DNA of 64,000 nt from Yeosuana sp043876835 (GTDB lineage Bacteria > Bacteroidota > Bacteroidia > Flavobacteriales > Flavobacteriaceae): positions 1-64,000 of the forward strand of contig NZ_JBAWJZ010000008.1 of NCBI RefSeq assembly GCF_043876835.1, written 5' to 3'. The translations under genes were made by a program, and so were the position numbers. The notes under the pieces are model-generated. The model saw only the letters and a program-made list of their open reading frames with translations, made no database searches and was not told where the DNA came from. Below, one piece after another: positions 1 to 6,570 of the stretch. Each line of letters starts with the position of its first letter. Positions within the stretch are counted from its first letter, which is position 1.

Positions 1-130
1 ATTTATTCCAGAATTTTGAGAGTTTCGATTTATTTTCTTCCATAATCATGGTTGACTAAATTAAATAACTGCTAACGGTTAGGCTCGTATGTTTACGATA
101 CGTTATTTAATTGTATTAAAAATAGTAAAT
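1..130. other. Non-coding left flank of the IS element
   Basis: No gene is visible. Positions 98-109 (ATACGTTATTTA) recur exactly at 2430-2441, where they hold the stop codon and start of a cassette-like palindromic site. The stretch at about 60-115 therefore looks like the end of a related site cut off by the IS insertion. The precise IS left boundary cannot be fixed by eye. Confidence 0.4.
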
Positions 131-149
131 TTCTGACTAACAAAACAAG

Positions 150-330
150 TAAAATAGAAGGGATAGAGAGGTTTTGGCTAGATACACAGGTTTATCGTGA
201 TATCGTTTCATAGAAATCCCTCCCTTCTATAATTTTCTTGGAATCTGGACAGTACCTAGGTCCTATGGCAAGAGACCGAATCAAGTGCGAGCAAAGATGC
301 AAAAGGAAATTAGCCTTGTTAAAATAAACA
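150..330 (+). ncRNA. Candidate IS110 bridge RNA region
   Basis: In the IS110 group the non-coding left end upstream of the transposase encodes a bridge RNA that pairs with target and donor DNA. Here the region ahead of the transposase contains the complementary 9-mers ATAGAAGGG (about 154-162) and CCCTTCTAT (about 224-232). It also holds an internal copy (249-258) of the sequence at the right terminus. The location and structure fit, but the RNA limits and guide loops are inferred. Confidence 0.35.
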
Positions 331-333
331 GGT

Positions 334-1392
334 ATGGATACAAAACTAAAGCAATGTTTAGGGATAGATGTTTCTAAAGGGAATCTATCTATTAGTTTAG
401 GACAGTTAAATTCCAATCTAGAAAAGGAATTTATAGGCCATCCAGATATTGGTAATGATCCAGGGGGATTTAAGGTTCTGTCGGGATGGTTAAGGAAGGT
501 GTTGGTAGAAGGCGTAGAATTTATAATCGTCATGGAGGCAACTGGTGTTTACCACCAGGCAATCTGTAATTACTTGTATGGCCAAGGCTACAAAGTCTGT
601 GTTATGCAGTCGGGAAGGGTAAAGCGCTATGCCCAAAGTCTGGACCAACGCTTAAAGACCGATGCCTTGGACAGTAGGATGTTAAGCATGCTGGGTCTGG
701 AACGGAACCCAAGGCCTTGGAATCCTCCCAGCAAGGAATTACAGGAGTTAAAAGCACTTGGCAGGGAGCGCAGTTCCCTTTTAAAAGACAGGAACGTAGA
801 GATAAACAGACAAGGAGCTATCGGGTCAAGTAGTTATTCCAGTTCAAAAGCTTCCAAGCGGCATTTAACAAGGTTACGCCTGATAAACACACAGATATTG
901 GCTATAGAAGAGGAAATGCGGGAACTGGTGTCTAAGACAAAGGTTTTAAAAGGCCGCATTGCGTATTTAGAAAGTATTCCTGGTGTGTCATTTATATCTG
1001 CAGCAACAGTTGTTGGTGAAACTTTAGGTTTTGAGTCCATATCAAGCGGAAAACAGCTTACAAGTTATGCTGGCTATGATGTGGTTTTAAGGGAGTCTGG
1101 TAATTTTAAGGGTAAGACCAAAATAAGCAAAAAAGGAAACAGCCATATTAGGGCCGTTCTCCATATGCCTTCAATGACATGCGTTCGGTGCAATCCCACC
1201 TTAAAACAGTTTTATAAAAGATTAAAGCCCCAGAAAGCAAAACCTCTTGTGGCTTTGGTGGCAGTCCAAAGGAAATTATTGATTTTAATGTTCACGCTCT
1301 GGAAAAATGAAACATATTATGACGCAGAATTTGAAAAGAAAAAACAGCAAGAACCAAAAGCTCTTGCTGCGCAGGATAGCACTATGGTTTAG
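334..1392 (+). CDS. IS110-family transposase (DEDD recombinase)
   Basis: 352 aa, full length for the family. The N-terminal DEDD RuvC-like domain shows GIDVSK (first Asp, residue 12), VMEATGVYH (Glu) and DALDSRML (Asp pair region). The C-terminal Transposase_20 domain contains the helix-hairpin-helix-like GVSFISAATVVGE and the KGNSHIR segment, which includes the candidate catalytic serine. The family catalyses RNA-guided excision and insertion through a circular intermediate. GC content is clearly higher than in the adjoining minus-strand genes. The frame is intact, so the element may be active. Confidence 0.93.
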   Translation: MDTKLKQCLGIDVSKGNLSISLGQLNSNLEKEFIGHPDIGNDPGGFKVLSGWLRKVLVEGVEFIIVMEATGVYHQAICNYLYGQGYKVCVMQSGRVKRYAQSLDQRLKTDALDSRMLSMLGLERNPRPWNPPSKELQELKALGRERSSLLKDRNVEINRQGAIGSSSYSSSKASKRHLTRLRLINTQILAIEEEMRELVSKTKVLKGRIAYLESIPGVSFISAATVVGETLGFESISSGKQLTSYAGYDVVLRESGNFKGKTKISKKGNSHIRAVLHMPSMTCVRCNPTLKQFYKRLKPQKAKPLVALVAVQRKLLILMFTLWKNETYYDAEFEKKKQQEPKALAAQDSTMV

Positions 1393-1449
1393 CATAAGTG
1401 CTTCCTATAATTTTTAGTTAATTTATTTGGTTTTTAACACAGTACCTAT

Positions 1450-1571
1450 GATTTCGGCGTGGAATCGTCCGCAGGACTATTCCGCAGAGAAATCAGCTTA
1501 AATATATGTTTTACTTTCGGTTTTTGCACCATCGCCACGCTGAATTATAGCCGGTGTTGTAAGCAGTTTTT
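1450..1571 (-). repeat. Cassette-like palindromic site, interrupted by the IS
   Basis: Directly downstream (in minus orientation) of the 1572-2276 gene. It contains a nested hairpin GGAATCGTCC/GGACTATTCC (about 1461-1483) and a GCGTGG...CCACGC pairing, and ends GGTGTTGTAAGCAG just outside the stop codon. The sequence is continuous up to the IS right end, suggesting that the IS landed in this structure. It is not a canonical integron attC core, so the name describes only the layout of gene plus 3' palindrome. Confidence 0.4.
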
Positions 1572-2276
1572 TTATCTGTTATAATAGAACCAACTGCTTT
1601 CATAATTTTCGTCAAAATTTTGTTTTGAATCAATTCCGATTTTAAATTCGTCTCTTTTCCAATAATCAAATTCGTCATATTCTTTAAGCAACTCAAAATA
1701 TCTTTTTTCAAGTTCTTCAAAGAAGTCCGATTTACCTATTTTCTCCTTTTGTTCATCTTTAAAAACAAATAAAGTCGCACTTCCAAAACATCTTGACAAT
1801 GTCCAAACTTTGTTATTGTTCAGTTTGGATAACAATTCTTTTATCTTCGGTTCTGGAATCAGTCCATTTGCTTCTTCTTTGGCTAATGGTTCAAATGCTG
1901 AAGCCGAAACGAAAACATCTTTTAATTGTGGTTTCAGTTTTTTTGTTAATCCAAGAATGTTTTTTCCATTTGGGATTTCCAAAGTTTTGCAAATCTCCAG
2001 ATATTTTTCTGCAATTTCATCCTGAATTTTTTCATCGTAATTTGCCCACCGTTCATCACTTTCTTTGAATTTAACTTCGTCATTTTCAGTTTCGACTGCA
2101 ATTCCGATTCTAATTCGGTTGTCGTGATTCATTATTTCGTGAGTAATGTTTATAACATTTACTTTGTATTTTTCTGAAATCCATTTAGCAAGCTCTAGAA
2201 AGTCAGTTTCAATTCCGTTTTTTTTCTGCTTTATTCGTTTGGCTAAAATGTATTCTCTATCTGATGATGTTACCAA
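1572..2276 (-). CDS. Hypothetical protein of cassette-like unit
   Basis: 234 aa, read from a TTG at 2276; no in-frame ATG lies nearby and an in-frame stop lies just upstream, so the N-terminus is uncertain. The sequence is charged, soluble and rich in Lys and Glu, with no signal peptide or membrane segment. I do not recognise a family. AT-rich flavobacterial codon use and the length of the open frame support a real gene. It sits between two palindromic sites, in the same orientation as the protease gene upstream of it. Confidence 0.6.
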   Translation of the reverse strand: MVTSSDREYILAKRIKQKKNGIETDFLELAKWISEKYKVNVINITHEIMNHDNRIRIGIAVETENDEVKFKESDERWANYDEKIQDEIAEKYLEICKTLEIPNGKNILGLTKKLKPQLKDVFVSASAFEPLAKEEANGLIPEPKIKELLSKLNNNKVWTLSRCFGSATLFVFKDEQKEKIGKSDFFEELEKRYFELLKEYDEFDYWKRDEFKIGIDSKQNFDENYESSWFYYNR

Positions 2277-2289
2277 ATTTCCTCGGGTT

Positions 2290-2434
2290 TTTTAAATTGC
2301 TTACAACGTTTATGTATAAGGAAAGTTGCGTGTTTGTGTGCGAGGATTTTACGAAGGAAAATCAGAAGCTAGCAAACGAGCAACTAACTTTGGTTTAGCT
2401 AAAACCAGCAATTTTTTTTATACGTTAGTATACG
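2290..2434 (-). repeat. Cassette-like palindromic site between two genes
   Basis: A roughly 145-nt imperfect palindrome starts immediately after the stop of the protease gene (minus orientation) and ends before the next gene. Pairings visible on the plus strand are AGTTGC with GCAACT, GTTTG with CAAAC, and GATTTT with AAAATC around a short loop. The outer edges ACAACGTTTATGTATAA and TTATACGTTAGTA are roughly complementary. Size, position 3' of each gene and orientation resemble an integron cassette recombination site, but the canonical attC core heptamers are not clear. Confidence 0.45.
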
Positions 2435-3298
2435 TTATTTATTTAGATTTCCTATTATATTTTTAGCTTTTTCAATTGAAATACATCCACTTATTCCAAC
2501 TGAATTTGAATTAGCAGTTGTATTTATTAATTTTATATACTGAAGAAAATTAATTCCCATTATTTCAGCTCCACCATGCTTTTCAGTTTCTGTTATATAA
2601 TTATTTAAATTTTCTAAGACACTGTAAAAGGGCGTTGTTATAAATGAAGTAATACCTATTACCTTATCATTCTCGGGATTCTCAGTAAGTAAAATTAATG
2701 GCCCACCTGAATTACCTTTGTTAGTAGTCATATCAAGCCATGCAATTTCTCTAGTATAGTTTGATTCTTTATCTATTGTCTGTTTGGATAAAGTCGAAAT
2801 TATTCCTGTTGAAAAAAAAGGGTCATTTAAGTCAAGAGGAAAACCGCAAGTGTAAACTGTTGCTCCTTCATAAGCATCTGAAAAATTACCTAATTCGAGA
2901 AAATTTGAATTAACTTTTGTTTTAGGTTTTAAAATACAATAATCCCATGCTATTGCTTCTTTCACAATAGATTCATTATTTAGCTTTAAAATTATATTTA
3001 ATGGAATTGTGTCATTTTTATAGTCAACAAATGAAAAGTTGCTTTGGATTCTACCTATAGAATCAATTTTCGTGTTTTTACTAAAAATCACATGCCAATT
3101 AGTTAATATAATACCGTCACTTGAAACATAGAATCCAGTACCAGATTTAACATTATCCACAAGTATTTTACCCGTGCATTCTTTTATATTTTTTATTCTT
3201 TGTTTTATAGTTGCTTGGTCTGTAGAAAACGAAGAAGTTTGAGCAAAAGTGTGATTGATTGAGCTCAAAAGAAATAAAGTAATTAGGAGGTTTTTCAT
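2435..3298 (-). CDS. Secreted trypsin-like serine protease
   Basis: 287 aa with an N-terminal signal peptide (cleavage near THTFAQ, residues 16-20). The S1/Trypsin_2 fold is shown by the catalytic triad signatures TNWHV (His), AWDYCIL (Asp) and GNSGGP (Ser). Activity is probably periplasmic or extracellular. It may be a stress-type or anti-phage accessory protease, but no PDZ domain is visible, so a DegP role is unlikely. It forms the second cassette-like unit, with a palindromic site just 3' of its stop codon. Confidence 0.8.
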   Translation of the reverse strand: MKNLLITLFLLSSINHTFAQTSSFSTDQATIKQRIKNIKECTGKILVDNVKSGTGFYVSSDGIILTNWHVIFSKNTKIDSIGRIQSNFSFVDYKNDTIPLNIILKLNNESIVKEAIAWDYCILKPKTKVNSNFLELGNFSDAYEGATVYTCGFPLDLNDPFFSTGIISTLSKQTIDKESNYTREIAWLDMTTNKGNSGGPLILLTENPENDKVIGITSFITTPFYSVLENLNNYITETEKHGGAEIMGINFLQYIKLINTTANSNSVGISGCISIEKAKNIIGNLNK

Positions 3299-3928
3299 AA
3301 TGTATGCTAACTCGTTATATCCTTATATAATATACTGTTTATGGGTTCCAGTTTACGGATAAACATAATAAGTTTTATTGTTTACCATCACCGCATATTA
3401 ATATAACTAATATTAAAATTAGTTAATTCCTTTCTGAATTATGTGAATTTTCTTAAAAATTTATTTTTTTAAATATTCAATTTTAGTATTAAAACTGAAT
3501 AACGTAATCAAGGAAAGAGCAATTGTCTTAAAAAAGCTCTATGTAAATGACATTGCGAATCTAAGGGAATAGCAAGAGGGCAATGCGCTAAAGCTCATTG
3601 CGTTATTTGATTTATTTATAATTTACTGTATTTCAGTAGATTATAATAAACGATCAATTTTATGTTCCATGCAAAAAATACAATAATTATGTTAATACCC
3701 TTGGAAACGCTTATAAACACTAGGGTGCATTAACATAATCAGAAAAAATAAGCTACCGCGCTCGCTTTGGGCGAGCTTGCTGCATTTTTAAAGTGATGGA
3801 TTCTCCCCGCTCAATCCAGCCTCTAAATCCATAACTTTAAAAACGATTATTCTTTACCTCTTAAACACCTTTTTTATTTTGTATTTAGAACAAAAAAAAC
3901 CAATCTCTTTGGATTGGCTTTTCTTTAA
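3299..3928. other. Gene-free stretch with structured repeats
   Basis: No convincing open frame. It holds several hairpin-forming segments: CATTGCG/CGCAATG-type repeats around 3550-3605, an inverted repeat at 3686-3739, and a GC-rich GCTCG...CGAGC hairpin around 3760-3780. The character is that of mobile-element junk or regulatory spacer rather than coding sequence. Confidence 0.5.
3686..3739. repeat. Inverted repeat with Xer-like arms
   Basis: ATTATGTTAATACCCT (3686-3701) is mirrored by AGGGTGCATTAACATAAT (3722-3739), with a 2-nt bulge in the right arm and a 20-nt spacer. The TTATGTTAA core resembles the XerD-binding half of dif sites, here in inverted orientation. It could be a recombination site or a protein-binding dyad; function is unknown. 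Confidence 0.4.
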
Positions 3929-4270
3929 TTATTTTTTTGTTCTTTTTCGATTTCTTTTCTCCTCTTCCTTCGCTTTTATGAATTCGATGATTTCCTTTTT
4001 TTCTTTAGTCAAAACCCTTTTAAAGAAATCAACTGTTGAAATACCAAAATAATCACAGAGATATAGTAATTTGATAATTCCAAAGTTGGGTTTAGACTCC
4101 ATCCGCCCCATATTTATAATAATCTCATATTTTTGGGCAAATTCGATATTTACATCTGATTGAGACAAACCTTTTATTTTACCTTGATCCATACCCTTCT
4201 CTTTTCTTAATTCTTTAAGAACCATTTCAATAGAAGTAGAATAATATAAAATATCTTTTTTATCAATCAT
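3929..4270 (-). CDS. XRE-like helix-turn-helix regulator
   Basis: 113 aa from the ATG at 4270; a longer reading from 4306 adds a hydrophobic run overlapping a dyad and is less likely. Residues about 10-85 resemble a Cro/C1-type HTH: a GLSQSDVN helix, then GRMESKPNF and the LYLCDYFGISTVDFF tail typical of Bacteroidetes XRE proteins. The C-terminus is a Lys/Glu/Arg-rich tail. It is transcribed divergently from the sigma factor-dCas12f operon, so it could regulate that operon, although similar orphan regulators are common. Confidence 0.65.
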   Translation of the reverse strand: MIDKKDILYYSTSIEMVLKELRKEKGMDQGKIKGLSQSDVNIEFAQKYEIIINMGRMESKPNFGIIKLLYLCDYFGISTVDFFKRVLTKEKKEIIEFIKAKEEEKRNRKRTKK

Positions 4271-4304
4271 ATATTCAAATGACGGTAATAAAAAAAAATA
4301 TATC

Positions 4305-4322
4305 AACGACGTTTGTGTCGTT
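4305..4322. promoter_or_regulatory. Perfect dyad upstream of XRE gene
   Basis: AACGAC-GTTTGT-GTCGTT is a perfect 6-6-6 inverted repeat ending about 35 bp upstream of the XRE start codon. That is the usual place for an autoregulatory operator of an XRE-type repressor. Binding is inferred. Confidence 0.4.
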
Positions 4323-4482
4323 AAAATATTTTATTTACATTTGATTTTCCTTTCATATAGAAAGGAGTATTTTTGCGATTCTTCTTAAAGATAAATATTA
4401 GAAGCAATTGCTTTGAATCTTGTATAGGAAAACTGGTAATTTTTGTGCAACAAGATGATAAGTAGATTTGCTCACGACCCGG

Positions 4483-4500
4483 GGCGTGGGCTCTCTTATT
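4483..4500 (+). promoter_or_regulatory. Putative RNA-guided target site (G TAM + 17-nt protospacer)
   Basis: GCGTGGGCTCTCTTATT at 4484-4500 is identical to the 3' guide-like segment of the RNA locus at 6653-6669. The base before the match is G here (4483) but C at the RNA locus (6652), consistent with a 5'-G target-adjacent motif as reported for dCas12f-sigmaE systems and with avoidance of the RNA's own locus. The site lies 185 nt upstream of the sigma ATG and is oriented toward it, so guided initiation a few tens of bp downstream would transcribe the sigma-dCas12f operon. The site also lies in a dyad (CACGACCCGGGGCGTG). Confidence 0.7.
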
Positions 4501-4623
4501 GTTGCAAGGTATACCAGTACCTCCTATACTATAAGTTGAGCATCCACGCCTTTTTTGTTTGTATAAAAAGTGCCTTCTTTCAACTTTTCTCAAAGCTATC
4601 TTCTCTTTACACAATGTAAGAAT

Positions 4624-4679
4624 TCGCTTTATCTAAATCTGATTTAATCATGGTGATGATATCACCAACTTAAAAGCGA
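4624..4679 (+). promoter_or_regulatory. Nested hairpin just before the sigma start codon
   Basis: The outer stem TCGCTTT (4624-4630)/AAAGCGA (4673-4679) encloses the perfect inner stem TGGTGAT (4651-4657)/ATCACCA (4661-4667). The structure ends 6 nt before the ATG at 4686, so in the leader RNA it would occlude the translation start. It could equally be a DNA-level operator dyad. Confidence 0.4.
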
Positions 4680-4685
4680 TCCCTT

Positions 4686-5471
4686 ATGTCACAGCATCAT
4701 TTCGAACTATTAAAAAAGGGTGATCCCGCTGCTTTGGAGCGTATCCATGCCAAGTACAGCAGGAGTATCTTTTGGGTAGGCAAGCGCATGCTCAAGGATC
4801 ATTTTGTCATAGAATCCTTGGTCCAGGATACTTTTTTAAAATTATGGGAACATAGGGACAGTATAGAAACCCCCAAACATATCTTCTTTTTCCTAAGGTT
4901 TGTGATGAAAAGGGAATGTATTTCCTACTATACCAGACCTAGAAACAAGTTCTTTAGGAAAGTCAATTCGTTTGAGGATTATGACAATTACCAAGACTAT
5001 ATGGTAGGGTACGATCCTTTAAAAGATGGGGAAACGCTGCGAGATCAGGAAGCGGAACAAAAAGACTTCGACCATATCAAAAGCGTACTGCCCCTATTGA
5101 ATGCCGAGAGAAGGCATTTGATTGATATCTGTTTGAAATATGGCTTTCAATACAAAGCTATTGCCGAGGTCATGGGAACAAGCATTACCGAGACCAGTAA
5201 CGAAGTGAAAGGAGCTATTGAGGACATCAGAACGATCATTAATCAAGGAAACAGGCTTGAAACAAGACAGAAGTCTATTGATGAAATTAAAGGACAAGAT
5301 ATTATGACCAAGGAACAGGTAAAAGTATTAATGCTTCGATGTGAAATGAAATATTCCTTTACCTCCATAGCCAAAGAACTTAACCTATCCCAAAAAGAAG
5401 TGCACCATGAATTTATGATAGCCTATAAACTCATGCAGCAGAAACATGAACAGCAACTGGAATCCGCTTGA
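4686..5471 (+). CDS. ECF-like sigma factor partnered with dCas12f
   Basis: 261 aa, longer than the roughly 180-200 aa of ordinary Bacteroidetes sigmaE factors. Residues about 8-85 form a sigma2-like region (LVQDTFLKLWEH, then FFFLRFVMKRECISYY). Residues about 120-180 form a sigma4-like HTH (LLNAERRHLIDICLKYGF with YKAIAEVMG). A third HTH-like segment follows at about 205-250 (KVLMLRCEMKYSFTSIAKEL, then LSQKEVHHEF). The gene abuts the nuclease-dead Cas12f-like gene, the organisation known for RNA-guided sigma factors, in which the sigma is recruited by dCas12f-guide RNA instead of a promoter motif. GC content is well above that of the neighbours. No anti-sigma gene is adjacent. Confidence 0.85.
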   Translation: MSQHHFELLKKGDPAALERIHAKYSRSIFWVGKRMLKDHFVIESLVQDTFLKLWEHRDSIETPKHIFFFLRFVMKRECISYYTRPRNKFFRKVNSFEDYDNYQDYMVGYDPLKDGETLRDQEAEQKDFDHIKSVLPLLNAERRHLIDICLKYGFQYKAIAEVMGTSITETSNEVKGAIEDIRTIINQGNRLETRQKSIDEIKGQDIMTKEQVKVLMLRCEMKYSFTSIAKELNLSQKEVHHEFMIAYKLMQQKHEQQLESA

Positions 5472-5472
5472 T

Positions 5473-6570
5473 ATGGAAAAGCCAACGCTCAAACTCACCC
5501 GAAAGATCCAGTTATTGGTCGACCTCCCTACCCAAGAAGAACGAAAGGAGGCCTTGGACAAACTTTACCAGTGGCAAAATCGATGTTTCAGGGCTGCCAA
5601 CCTAATCGTTTCCCATCTCTATGTACAGGAGATGATCAAAGATTTCTTTTATCTCTCAGAAGGGATAAAGTATAAACTGGCTGATGAAAAAAAAGATGAA
5701 GACGGCATTTTGCAACGCTCCCGCATCAATACCACCTATCGCATGGTATCGGATCGCTTTAAGGGTGAGATCCCAACCAATATACTGTCCAGTTTGAACA
5801 ATACCCTGATCACTTCTTTTAGGACAAACAGCCCGAAATACTGGAAAGGTGAATGTTCCCTAAAGAACTTTAGGAGGGATATGGCCTTTCCATTTAGTTT
5901 GGAGGGCATAAGCAGAATATCATATGATGAAGAGAAAAGGGCGTTTTGCTTTCGTTTGTTCCAGGTTCCCTTTCGGACATATCTGGGGAATGACCATACA
6001 GACAAAAAAATATTGTTGGATCGGGTGATAAAGGGAGAGACCAAGCTGTGTACCTCCCGTATCCAATTAAAGGACGGCAAGATCTTTTGGCTACCGATAT
6101 TTGAAATCGAGAAAGAAAGGCATATCCTTAAAGCAGAAGTGATTGCGGAGGCCTCATTGTCATTGGAATACCCATTGGTCGTGAAAATTGGCAAGGACAG
6201 GCTCTGTATAGGCACTAAGGAAGAGTTTCTATATAGAAGGCTGGCCATACAGGCAGCCCATAAAAGGGCGCAGATTGGAGCTACCTATTCCAGATCAGGC
6301 AAAGGGCGTAAACGAAAACTCAAAGCGGTGGACAGGCTCAGCAAGTCGGAAAGTAACTATGTACACCATCGTTTGCATGTGTACAGCAGGAGGCTCATCG
6401 ATTTTTGCACCAAGCATCAGGCTGGAACGCTCATATTGTTAAATCAGGAGGACAAGACCGGGATAGCAAAGGAAGATGGATTTGTACTCAGGAACTGGAG
6501 CTATTACGAGCTGACGGCCAAGATAAAATACAAGGCCGAGAAAGCGGGCATAGAACTTATTGTAGATTGA
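5473..6570 (+). CDS. Nuclease-dead Cas12f/TnpB-like protein (dCas12f)
   Basis: 365 aa from the ATG at 5473, one base after the sigma stop TGA; an ATG at 5446 inside the sigma gene would add 9 residues. The N-terminal part (LTRKIQLLVDLP, then LYQWQNRCFRAANLIVSHLY) matches the Cas12f REC/WED region. The RuvC-I strand reads PLVVKIGKDR (about 234-243), with Gly where the catalytic Asp belongs. At RuvC-II, LILLNQ has Asn at the Glu position. The protein ends at AGIELIVD, just before the zinc-ribbon/RuvC-III part. DNA cleavage is therefore very unlikely. The Arg/Lys-rich linker GKGRKRKLK is kept, as expected for RNA/DNA binding. The predicted role is to carry the sigma factor to guide-matched DNA. 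Confidence 0.85.
   Translation: MEKPTLKLTRKIQLLVDLPTQEERKEALDKLYQWQNRCFRAANLIVSHLYVQEMIKDFFYLSEGIKYKLADEKKDEDGILQRSRINTTYRMVSDRFKGEIPTNILSSLNNTLITSFRTNSPKYWKGECSLKNFRRDMAFPFSLEGISRISYDEEKRAFCFRLFQVPFRTYLGNDHTDKKILLDRVIKGETKLCTSRIQLKDGKIFWLPIFEIEKERHILKAEVIAEASLSLEYPLVVKIGKDRLCIGTKEEFLYRRLAIQAAHKRAQIGATYSRSGKGRKRKLKAVDRLSKSESNYVHHRLHVYSRRLIDFCTKHQAGTLILLNQEDKTGIAKEDGFVLRNWSYYELTAKIKYKAEKAGIELIVD

Larger units (their letters stand above)
130..1450 (+). mobile_element. IS110-family insertion sequence (approximate limits)
   Basis: A single IS110-type transposase gene is flanked on the left by about 200 bp of structured non-coding DNA and on the right by a short tail. IS110 elements lack terminal inverted repeats and target duplications, so the ends are inferred. 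The 10-mer ACAGTACCTA occurs at 249-258 and again at 1439-1448, close to the likely right end. Such an internal match to a terminus is expected if the left region encodes a donor-binding loop of a bridge RNA. Beyond 1450 the sequence becomes the palindromic cassette-like site, which supports a right end near 1440-1450. Confidence 0.55.

Noticed and set aside
192..533. 113-aa minus-strand frame overlapping the IS110 transposase start
   Set aside because: Antisense shadow of the transposase and bridge-RNA region.
2290..2434. Canonical integron attC site
   Set aside because: The palindromic layout fits but the RYYYAAC/GTTRRRY core sites are not clear and no integron integrase is present in the window.
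4321..4614. 97-aa minus-strand frame upstream of the sigma gene
   Set aside because: It runs through the guide target dyad and other inverted repeats, has no family resemblance and atypical codon use; better explained as regulatory DNA.
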